Assembly: GCF_000003815.2 (NCBI RefSeq)
Contig: NC_049997.1
Location: 16,169,189 to 16,233,188, forward strand
DNA: 64,000 nt
Source: Branchiostoma floridae
Lineage: Eukaryota > Chordata > Leptocardii > Amphioxiformes > Branchiostomatidae
Reading direction: 5' to 3'
The notes below the pieces were generated by a model. It made no database searches and had not been told where the DNA came from. It saw only the letters and a program-made list of their open reading frames with translations. Below are positions 1 through 10,406 of this stretch, piece after piece. Made by a program: the position numbers and the translations under genes. Each line of letters starts with the position of its first letter. Within the stretch, counting starts at the first letter, position 1.

Positions 1-3
1 TCT

Positions 4-945
4 TTAATTTGATGCTGCATTTGGTGACATTACTAATTGATTCAAGAGGCCTTCATTCCTGTTCTCTGGCATAGCACTTGGATGTTTGCTTGTGGTGCAT
101 GGCACAATGTTTTTCCCAGTACTTTGGTTACAATGTGGTGCAAATGGAAATGCTGTGTTTGGTTGTTGTAGGTTCTCTTTCGTAGATACAAACTCTGGTT
201 TAACCAAGGTGTATGTGTGTTGTTGTTGAACTTGAAAGCAGTTTTCTGACTCAATCATAGAAGAAACATTGCTAGTCAGATTGATAATGTGTATACCAGT
301 AGGTTCAACTGATAAGAAAACATTTTCTGCTTGTACTGGGACAACCTCAAAATTGCATGTTGTGTTCCAGTTAAGTTGTTGCAAGAATGAAACTAGATTG
401 CTGTTTGAACTGTGCATGCTTAAAGTAGAAGTGCCATGGCTATCTGGCAATGCTGTTATGGGACTTCTGGCATGTGAGTCATAAACAAAATACTTGTTAT
501 CAGCGTGCAACAATGCTACTGTTGAACCAGTTATTCCATGTGCTGTTATGAAAAGACAAGTGTTGGATTCAGCAAATGCTGCTTCTAGGGCTTTCTTTAA
601 GGTGTAATAAGGATAGACTGCTTCTGTGGCAAATATGTCTCCAGTGTAAGACTCTTTTATTGATACACGTACAGTATTGTTGTAAAGTTGCAAATAGTCT
701 GGAATATCATCAACGGAGAGGAACTCCACACCAGATCTTAGTGATGGTTTTATGTAGGTGTATAGTGCATCTCCTTGAAAAAGTACACCATCAAGGTCTG
801 TACTTGTCCAGGTAATTGCTTGTCTGCAAGTACTGTGGTTAACAACTGCCATTAAAGCATTTGCAGTGCATTGTTTGCCTCTATTATCTCCACTGAAAAT
901 GATGTCACCTTGGTGGTATTTTCCCGATAAAATAGATTCACACAT
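4..945 (-). CDS. Mobile-element-type cysteine protease-like protein (313 aa)
   Basis: This is an uninterrupted 313-codon ORF. Near the N-terminus (about residues 20-36) it has a nucleophile-type motif, GKQCTANALM, after a YHQGD segment. A DLDGVLFQGDALY stretch follows, and YFVYDSHARS near residue 155 supplies an Asp and His. The order Cys, then Asp-x-His, is that of papain-fold deubiquitinase-like domains (OTU or peptidase C76-like), which recur inside large transposon proteins of marine invertebrates. I infer that family from motif spacing only. The C-terminal third is low-complexity and Asn/Ser-rich. The stop lies 3 nt from the window edge, so it could be a fragment or one exon of a larger element protein. 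The ATG at 945 is the first in frame; no splice site was chosen. It could also be a decayed transposon remnant that happens to stay open. Confidence 0.5.
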   Translation of the reverse strand: MCESILSGKYHQGDIIFSGDNRGKQCTANALMAVVNHSTCRQAITWTSTDLDGVLFQGDALYTYIKPSLRSGVEFLSVDDIPDYLQLYNNTVRVSIKESYTGDIFATEAVYPYYTLKKALEAAFAESNTCLFITAHGITGSTVALLHADNKYFVYDSHARSPITALPDSHGTSTLSMHSSNSNLVSFLQQLNWNTTCNFEVVPVQAENVFLSVEPTGIHIINLTSNVSSMIESENCFQVQQQHTYTLVKPEFVSTKENLQQPNTAFPFAPHCNQSTGKNIVPCTTSKHPSAMPENRNEGLLNQLVMSPNAASN

Positions 946-981
946 TGTTCACAATATATGTGTTCTTTGCTTGACTTTATT

Positions 982-1300
982 TGCACAATGCACAGTGCTC
1001 AGTGGCACGATTGAGTCTGGTGTGTGCAAAATGCACAGTGCTCAATGGCACGATTGGTCTGGTGTGTGCAAAATGCACAGTGCTCAATGGCACGATTGGT
1101 CTGGTGTGTGCAAAATGCACAGTGCTCAATGGCACGATAGGTCTGGTGTGTGCAAAATGCACAGTGCTCAATGGCACGATAGGTCTGGTGTGTGCAAAAT
1201 GCACAGTGCTCAGTGGCACAATTGGTCTGGTGTGTGCAAAATGCAGTGCTCAGTGGCACGATTGAGTCTGGTATGTGCAAAATGCACAGTGATCAATGAT
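982..1300. repeat. 42-bp minisatellite, about 7 copies
   Basis: The unit contains GTGCAAAATGCACAGTGCTC and a variable GATTGGTCTGG segment. It recurs every 42 bases from about 985 to 1290 with few substitutions. Because 42 is a multiple of 3, several frames on both strands stay open (a 14-residue peptide repeat); I regard these ORFs as by-products. The end copies are more diverged (GAGTCTGG) than the middle ones, as expected for unequal crossing-over. Confidence 0.9.
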
Positions 1301-2181
1301 CTGTTAATAGGTCTCAAGGTCTAATTTGGTTGGATCAAGGACTCTCTTTCAAACCTCTTTGGTTGGATGCAAAATGTAATGCGTAGATTTCAGCAGAAGA
1401 AGTATAAATGTGTACTGTGTAAAATCTTATTGAGTACAGACTTTTGCTAGCTGTAAGTTTCTGTATATTACTGTGTCACTTGTATATATAGCAGAGAACA
1501 GTCTAAGGCGTCACTGAAACAGAAAGAAAATATTGTCTTGATCACATAACATCTTACTAGTACCAACAAAAAGCAAAAATCTACAAAAGTTCAGGTGTGA
1601 CATCTTGCCAACTGCTTTGCTGATTGTTTAACAGTTAGCTACAATCCGTTGTTTTCTACTATTCTTTGGAAATGTATGTTTTAATGTATTAGAATCCGAT
1701 CCATCTTTTCAACTTGTACGATATTTTTACAATCAAAAATGCCCTGCATAATGCCTCGCATCGGCTCAAGCACAGTGCACCATTAAACTATCTAAATTCT
1801 CGTCAATCCCCACACACTGGTTTTACTAAAAAAACTATATACCGTTCCTTGGAAATATGTTTCAATGTGTCCGAATTCATGATCACTATCTTTTCAAATT
1901 GTACGTTACTCTTACGATCGAAAATGTCCTGCAGGACCTCCTGCAGCTGCATATATAGACGCACGCCCCCCTCCCACCCGCACGTAAACTGTTCCAATCG
2001 TTGCACAATAAACTTGACTGTATACCCTCCACAAAATCTTTCGTCAAATGTCGTGCTCATTTTACTCACATGACACTACGCCTTAGAATGTAATGTTATA
2101 TTTTAATACATCCGAATTCCAGAAAGATAACTTTACAAACTGTACCAATTTCTGTACGATAAAAATCTCACCTCCTCCGCA
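1301..2181. repeat. Intergenic stretch with a diverged tandem duplication
   Basis: No gene is visible. Three loosely similar segments begin near 1655, 1845 and 2085. Each has TTGGAAAT or similar, then a CCGAATTC-like or AATCCGAT word, then CTTTACAA or CTTTTCAA, then a TGTACG word and an AAAATG/AAAATC word. The spacing of about 190-240 bases suggests an old tandem duplication. Nothing else was recognised. Confidence 0.4.
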
Positions 2182-2191
2182 CCGTCAACGC

Positions 2192-2416
2192 CCGTGAGGG
2201 TATTTACCGGAATAACCCGAAATGACCCGGAATAACCCGGAATAACCGTAATATTTCTTGTTCCCATGGCCATATATACATTATTTTATGCCAAAATATT
2301 GCATTCTGCGATCTTAACTTATCAAAGCACACTGTATTTCGGTAGCTTTCATCCTTTATTAAGGTTATTCCGGGTTATTCCGGGTTATTCCGGGTTATTC
2401 CGCTAAATACCCGGAC
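2192..2416. mobile_element. 225-bp non-autonomous TIR element with 10-bp target duplication
   Basis: The left end carries GGGTATTTACCGGAATAACC and short tandem GGAATAACCC units. The right end is the inverted counterpart, with repeated GGTTATTCC units and then GCTAAATACCC. CCGTCAACGC occurs directly at both sides (2182-2191 and 2417-2426), consistent with a 9-10-bp target-site duplication as in Mutator-like elements. The superfamily is inferred from duplication length only. Confidence 0.75.
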
Positions 2417-2588
2417 CCGTCAACGCTATCGCAAAATGAACCGTGCGATTTAACGACAACTCCTCAAATGTTACATGACCAGTGTTTTACTGCAAATCAA
2501 GAAACATTTTCCTTTCCTAGACTTTGCTAATGAGCGCTGCAATGTTTTCTGTACGAGTAGAGGTCATGGATAAACAGTATTCTTACAA

Positions 2589-2704
2589 CGTTTATTTGAA
2601 GGGCTAAGAAGGGCTGAGAATTGTCGTAAAAACGCACGGTACATTGCGTTTATTTGAAGGGCTGAGAAGGGCTGAGAATTGTCGTAAAAACGCACGGTAC
2701 ATTT
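2589..2704. repeat. 58-bp tandem duplication
   Basis: Two adjacent copies of a 58-base unit start at 2589 and 2647 (CGTTTATTTGAAGGGCT... ACGCACGGTACATT). They differ at very few positions. No coding potential is assigned. Confidence 0.8.
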
Positions 2705-2790
2705 TGCGACCATAGCAGACCCATCCAAGGACGAACCATTAAACCGGGCACAAAGCCGGGCGCCTTCGGCGCCCCGGCAAAAATTTGTAT

Positions 2791-3005
2791 TACTGTAAAT
2801 GCAGAAATGTTCGCTGCAGTGGATTAATGGTCGCGGTTTTCGCGGCGACCACTTTACCACGAAATTAAATCCACCTCAAACATTTTTCTATTAAGGTATT
2901 AGACTGCAGTAGATGGTGTTACCGCGAAATTAAATCCACCGCGAAAAGTCATTTTTCCCGCTAACGCGAAATTAAATCCCCGCGAACTTAAATGCACTTA
3001 CAGTA
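2791..3005. mobile_element. 215-bp MITE with TACTGTAA ends
   Basis: The left end reads TACTGTAAATGCAGAAATG. The right end reads in reverse complement TACTGTAAGTGCATTTAAG. Inside, the words CGCGAAATTAAATCC and CACGAAATTAAATCC recur. The outer TA fits a Tc1/mariner-type TA duplication. It is non-coding. Confidence 0.7.
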
Positions 3006-4371
3006 TTTGCAACATAATTTTTCATTTAGTATAGAGTTCATGGCAAAAGTGCGTACATTAAACCACTACTACAAATGTTTCAATACCTTCAGTTATGAAA
3101 AGGAAAGTGCCAATATGAACATTTTTGAAGAAAGAACTATCAATCTTTAAAAATCTCTTTGACTTGAAAATAATGATGTTGTATTGACCCTATTATGGAA
3201 AGAACGTATCAATAATTTCAGAACATATGTATACAATTGTGATACACAATATGCTTGTACTAAACATATTAGAGTTGAGACTTTTGTCCTGATGTACCTG
3301 CGCTGTAATCTTTCTATGTGCAAACTGCCTACTCTATTTTGTACTTTCAATGGCTACTGTTTCCATACTGGCTAAAAAATATACATTAAAGTATAGGTAT
3401 TAAGTATTCGAGTTGGTTTCTAGCTGATTCATTTTTTAACATCAATGTCCAAAACATAATTAATTGTATGATACATAAAACATTGTAGCCCTCAATTAGC
3501 AGTGCTGGTATGAAAACATTGAAAAAAAAAAAAGCAAAGCCTGCTTGTATAAAAAATCAAATGTCAGCCAGAATTTCCGCTGTAGCACCATAACAAATAG
3601 CTAGGGGTCTCACAATCTAATCATTTCAAGGTCTCATCAAGACCTGCCCACATACGAAATTCAAACCATTGCCTTCTTGGCGAAAGTTAAAGGTTTAAAG
3701 AAAAAAGAAATTGAAAGTACTAGTGCATTTTAACACTTTGTGACACGTTCATACTGTTCACGCCTTTTAAGCATATCTACTTGACGCCTGTGTATAGTTG
3801 CCATTTTCTATGCATGTGAAATTGTGGGTACACAGAAAAATTAAGATGTGTGTTTCTGCATATATTAACACTTATGTGGAAAGTAATGAGCTCACAGACC
3901 CATACGTATTTCCTCTTCGTAAAGCCACCGTAACGTTTAGTTGTGTTTATGTGTGCCTTATTGCACTATCTTAAACTTAAAAATACTATATAGAGACTTT
4001 TGTTCTCTTATAAGGACAACCTTACGGTACTTTACTTGAAATCACCCTTATGAAATTAAGCAAACGAGCAAAAGAACAAATTGAATGCCGCCAATAGCGA
4101 GACGCCCTCTGTAGAACACCTGTTTGTTTACCTTCTTAAGGTTGTGAACTTTGAACTTCCGCATTCTGCGTGTCCGCCATCTTGAAAAGTGCAGCGAAAG
4201 TAAAGGTAACATCGCGCAAATTGCTTAGATTAAGGTCATACTATTCTAATCAAAACAAGCATTTTTACCGAGTGTAGACAATTATTATTGAATATTTCGT
4301 CAACCAAATTTCATAATGTCTCTTTAAACTGGCGTTTTAGAGGGCGGTATAGTTTCTATATCTATAACGCA
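3006..4371. other. Gene-free upstream region of the CARD-kinase gene
   Basis: The sequence is AT-rich with no supported exon or repeat. The last 250 bases hold the probable 5' region of the gene that starts at 4372, including CCGCCATCTTG near 4175 (a YY1-like word). No convincing TATA box was chosen. Confidence 0.4.
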
Positions 4372-4654
4372 ATGGATCCGCAGTATAGAAATTTGCTCAC
4401 GCAGTTTCGGGTCGAACTGGTCAACACTATAGTCAATGTGGCCGGAGTCCTTGACCAACTGGTCACGGAGAGAGTCCTTTTAGCAGAAGAAGAGGATGAT
4501 GTTCGGACCAGGAGGATGCAAACTGACCAGATACGGACACTACTGACCATACTACCCACGAAGGGGAACCGGGCCTTCTTGGCTTTCTGTAAAGCGTTGG
4601 ACAACACAGGAAATACTCATCTTAGTAACTTGCTAATGAACCAAAGGCCCACAG
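4372..4654 (+). CDS. Exon 1: CARD domain
   Basis: The start is the ATG of MDPQYRNLLTQF; an upstream in-frame ATG at 4288 lacks any conserved sequence after it. The CARD hallmark at the end is LLTILPTKGNRAFLAFCKAL followed by HLSNLL, the helix 4-6 pattern of CARDs. The exon is 283 nt and ends ACA G|GTCAGT in phase 1. Confidence 0.85.
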
Positions 4655-7600
4655 GTCAGTACTACTGCTTTTAAATTAACGATATGTTTACAAGATCAAC
4701 GTTTTCATGTAGTCTGTTTAAAACGTAACGTTTTGAATTATATTCTTAAGTTTATCATTTCCAATTTTCCCATATGAGAGCAAAGTGCACAGGGCTTATT
4801 TGCCAGGCTGTGTTGTATATAGTGACTGTGTTGACTTGAATTGTAATTATACTACGAGACACCAGAACTTCAAGGAGCTCCTTACATTGTAAATGGTGTA
4901 ACGCTAGTTCACCTTTATCCGATGGGGTAAACTATATCCGTTATATTCAAAACAGGCCTAGGGTATTTAGGGTTGGAGATCAAGTTGACGGACGGTGGTT
5001 TCAAATTTCAATATTTTTAAAATGGTGCATTTGAAAACCACAGTATCCCTAACTACTCTGTTTTTCAATACAGTAGATATAGGTTATCCCGCGGATAAAA
5101 GTGAAGTAGCGTTAACGTTGATGCTGTGCCACCTTATCACTGATTATAATGATGATTTTGAAAATGAAAGTCCTTTATTATGCATATCATTAGTGCGAGT
5201 TTGATAAATAAGTGACATTTTTAACAAAGGTTATTAATTTGATCCAAATAATTGAAATGCCGAGTTTCAGATGTTGACATTAAATAATGTTTTTGTCTAT
5301 ATTCTCCCCGATCCTGGTAGATATATCAATTATCGATAGTGGTAATGGCCATTTATGCATAGCCGGGGCTATAATTGCAGTTATTTTCCTTTTCTAGTTT
5401 TCTGTATTTATGGCATGTTGTAATTACCCCCCTATCAAAGCTATAGACATATTTTTAAAGTGAGAAAATTCACATGAAGTGCTTTTCCAATTGCAAATGC
5501 CACCGATATAACTTCCGGGTACTTTAGTCGTCAAGAAACGCCACCTGTTAAATTAAATGTGTATTACAACACTAAAAAATCACGTTGCAGGCCTTCATTG
5601 AACTTTTTGAAAGGCAAAATCGTACACTGTGCGTTTCCAATGTAAAACGATGCAACATCTACTAGTAAATTAGTCATGAGACGTCTCCTATTGACACCTA
5701 TGCGTATAACAGCACTGAAAACGTTTTATTACTTCATTCAAAGGCATTGCAAGATACTTTGACATCGTAGTGGAAAACGCTTGCAATGAGTAGAAAGGGG
5801 TCGCCCGTACACATTTGCGTTTACAATGCTAGCGAATGCAATTTCACTAGTCCTTTAGGCCTGAGACGCCCCCTGCTGACTTACATGTGTATTACACCAC
5901 TAAAACTTTTTACGTCTTCATTCAAATCATTGCAAGATACTTTGACATCGTGGTGGAAAGCGCATGCCACGCACGAGTGGAACTGATAAATCGCCCATAA
6001 ACACACGCGTTTTCAATGTAAACTGATGCAGTGTCACTAGTACTTTGGTCACGAGACGCTCCTTATTGACCTACAGTGTATTACACCACTAAATACATAT
6101 ACGTTTCCATCCAAAGCCATTGAAAGATACTTTGACATCGTGGTAGAAACCGCTTGCCACCAGTGGAAAGAAATCGCCCAAAGACATGTGTACTTTCGAT
6201 CATAATGGGTGCAATCTAACTAACGTTAGTAATTTGGTCATTAGACGTCCCTTACGTGTATCACACGGTTTACACCACTTAAAATTTTTCATGTCTTCAT
6301 TCAAAGGCATTGAAAGATACTTTGACATCGTCGTGGAAAATGCCTGCCACGAATGGAAGGAGATCGCCCGTAGACTGGGTCTGACTGAGCCCGCCATCGC
6401 CTCCATAGACGACACCTATCGAGGAAGATCGCGGGAATGCTGCATCCGGGCACTCAACGTGTGGCTAGGGGATCATGGGAGAAACGCAACGGTCGACATG
6501 TTAAAGGAAGCGCTCATTTCGGCTCGTTTCAGAAGCGTGGCAGAACTTATAGGTAATTTCTCTCTGTCTCTCTTTCTTTGTTCTTCCGTCGATGATTGAT
6601 ATTTCAAAGTGCATCTATTCACAACTGCCCAAAAAGTCCAATCGGGACCGATGATAGGTCATGAAGTCTGGTCACAAAAACAGTGCTCACAATGTCCAGG
6701 TGGTTCTGTGTTGAGGCGGTCAGTTGTTTCCTTTGAATGAAATTCTACCAAAGTAAAAGTTATTTCTGAATTCTAATAAATTCAAAGATATCGTTTCTGT
6801 TCTGCGAACGCTGCAAAATCTTTCAATTTGTCTATCAAACGGATGGCGACAGAAAAGAAAATGAATTTCTATATTAAATTCAGGTCATATAAGGGAGGGC
6901 CTTCGGGTCAGAGAGTCATCAAGGAAAGTCGATAGAACAATAAACCAGGAACACTAAATATTTAACAAACTGTTTGGAAACTTATCACATACTATACATG
7001 TTCATACTAGCTCGCCAACATGGATGACACTAGCACGTCACCGGAACGTACTGCGCCTGCGCGAAAAGTATAGACATGCTAAACCTTGCTAAACCCCGGG
7101 TTTACTAAAGGGCCGCATTTAAGAAAGTACGCGCGCATATAAGGGTAAAATTCCGTATACGTTTTACATGAAACCATGTCTCTAACATATACTGTGCAAC
7201 AAGTTGACCAAACCAAGCCCCAAACCACCAGGGTTCGCGCAGGCGCAGTACGTTCCGGTGACGTGCTGATGACACTTAATTACCACAGAAACACGTGACT
7301 GCAATTACCCGATCATGTTTCTCTCAGAATCCGCCCAGGTAGCTGAAGGTGAGTTACAACCAGCAACCGCTCCTGCTCAGGCGCCAAGACCACCGCCGGC
7401 TGCCCCTGTCCAACATGCTCGGGCCCGTCCTACACCCTACCAACGTCCAGCCTCAGCAGGTAATTGATTGTTTACTTCTTTAATTTTTAGGCCACAGCAA
7501 GTAAATTTTATGGATGACATCAGCGCGCGCATTAATTTTGGCCTGATTTCAGAAAAAAAAACAAGAATTTTTTTCTTCTGCGGGGATGGTCAACATGACG

Positions 7601-10342
7601 ATAAAGTACCAAAATGAGCAAATTTATTGTGTTGTAGCCTACTAATTGTGAAGTGACACTTGCGAGATACCCAGGACTGTAGTTGTAGAAATGAAACTTA
7701 TTTGATAGTTGTAAAAGTGACACCAATATGGAAGCTATGGTTGTTGGTTATGCCAGTCTACCACACTTTTGTCACTTTTACCGCACCATTACATGTCTTG
7801 ACTACGGAAATGAATGCCTTGTTGGCTCTGATACCATGTTTTGTCCCTTTAATTCGTTTTACAACAGTCATCACAACTTTATGGTGCCTGTTTTTAAAAA
7901 TGTATCCATCTTGGTTTTTTTCACCCATCTTGTTTTTTTCGCCCCATCGCACTATGTTTGCAGTCCGCAGAGGATGTCATCCATAAAATTTACTTGCTGT
8001 GGCCTTACTACCATCTTAAGAGATTTACAATATATATACACATATACGAGTAACATACATGTATAGATATATAAAGCATTTTTTTTCTATCATCGTAGAA
8101 CAAGTTCGTGGTAGTACAAGACCTAGCGCTGGTAAGTTTCGTTTTAATTATTTTCTACATAACCAAAATACTACTAGAAACAACATGCGAGAAAGACCAA
8201 TGTTTACATGACAAGAAACTACTAGTAAGTACTTCCATCACCAAATCCCATGCTTAACAGTTTATGCAAATGTTTTTCTTGTTTAAAGCAAAAGCGATGG
8301 AAAGCAATTTTTGGCAATGTTTGGAATCTCGCATTGATGATTGGCAGATATCAAGAATGCTAGTTGCCATCTATATGTGTTAGAAATATGATTATTGATA
8401 TTGATCTGATTCAAGTTCATAATTTTTTATGTACCATACAGTCGTACACAAGGATCCATTGTACGTCATCAAAGAGAACGTTGGGCTGGCTTGGAAGGAT
8501 CTCGCCCGTAAGCTGGGGTTCAAAGAGGTGGACATCGAAGTCATCGAAGACAAGCATCGTGACAAGCGGGAGTGCTGCATGGAAGTCCTGACGACATGGC
8601 GGCAGAAGCACGGGTACGACGCGACGGTCGGCCGGCTGTGGACTGCGCTGCAAGCCGCGGAGCTGACCGGAGTGGACGGAGAGGATGGATCCGGGCAGTT
8701 CGAAGGTAAGGGCAAGTTCTAAATGGTTTTCCCAAGGAGGTCTTTTCCAATCTCTTTGGTTTTCCTAACACAAAACTATACAGGTAAGACGCGACAGTCG
8801 GCCGGCTGTGGACGGCGCTGCAAGCCGCGGAACTTACCGGGGTGGACGGAGAGGATGGACCGGGACAGTTCGAAGGTAAGGGCAAGTTCTGAATTGTTTT
8901 CCCAAGGGGATCTTTTTTATTGGTTTTTCTAACACAAAACTATACGGGTAAGACGCGACAGTCAGCCGGCTGTGGACGGCGCTGCAAGCCGCGGAACTGA
9001 CTAGGATGGACGGAGAGGATGGGTCAGGACAGTTTGAAGGTAAGGGCAAGTTTTAAATGGATTTTCTAACACAAAACAACGGGTACGATGCGACAGTCGG
9101 CCGGCTGTGGACAGCGCTGCAAGCCGCGGAGCTGACCGGGGTGGACGGAGAGGATGGATCAGGACAGTTCGAAGGTAAGGGCAAGTTCTTAATGGTTTTC
9201 CTAACACAACACTACGGGTACGACGCGACGGTCAACCGGCTGTGGACTGCACTGCAAGCCGGTGATCTGACCGGGGTGGACGGAGAGGATGGATCAGGAC
9301 AGTTCGAAGGTAAGGGCAAGTTCTGAATTGTTTTCCCAAGGGGATCTTTTTTATTGGTTTTTCTAACACAAAACTATACGGGTAAGACGCGACAGTCAGC
9401 CGGCTGTGGACGGCGCTGCAAGCCGCGGAACTGACTAGGATGGACGGAGAGGATGGGTCAGGACAGTTTGAAGGTAAGGGCAAGTTTTAAATGGATTTTC
9501 TAACACAAAACAACGGGTACGATGCGACAGTCGGCCGGCTGTGGACAGCGCTGCAAGCCGCGGAGCTGACCGGGGTGGACGGAGAGGATGGATCAGGACA
9601 GTTCGAAGGTAAGGGCAAGTTCTTAATGGTTTTCCTAACACAACACTACGGGTACGACGCGACGGTCAACCGGCTGTGGACTGCACTGCAAGCCGGTGAT
9701 CTGACCGGGGTGGACGGAGAGGATGGATCAGGACAGTTCGAAGGTAAGGGAAAGTTCTAAATGGTTTTCCCAATGAGGTCTTTTTTAACTTCCTTGGTTT
9801 TCCTAACACAAAACTATACGGGTAAGACGCGACAGTCAGATTGCGGTGGACCGCTCTGCATGCCGCTGAGGATGGAGAGGATGGGTCAGGACAGTTCGAA
9901 GGTAAGGACAAATCTAAACGCTTGTCCTTACACAGAAGTACGTACTGTGACTTGCTGAAACATACGGCCTTTTTCAAGATTGATGGCCCATCATTTTAAC
10001 CACGTGGCCTTACGAACAGATGACTTTGCTAATGGTTCCTTTATGGCGTGCAGGTTCAAAGACTTGCTGAAAAAAATATTACGATCTACTTCAGGATGAA
10101 TGGCCCATTATAGTCAGGTGACCTTACAGACACGTGACTTTGGATATGGGTCATTCATGACATGCTGATTCGGTCAGAGTACCAACACACAAGAAAATTC
10201 TACTTATTGTCAGTGAAAAATGATCTTCTTTAATACGAATGACCCAGTATATCCGTCATGTGACCCCGTGGACAGTTGATTCTAGCAGTAGTAGCAACAT
10301 TGGAACTATATAATGATCTTAGCAGTATTAGTAGCTGTACAT

Positions 10343-10406
<64 letters not shown>

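Noticed and set aside
866-1324. ORFs of 80-152 codons on both strands
   Set aside because: They are produced by the 42-bp minisatellite (a multiple of 3).
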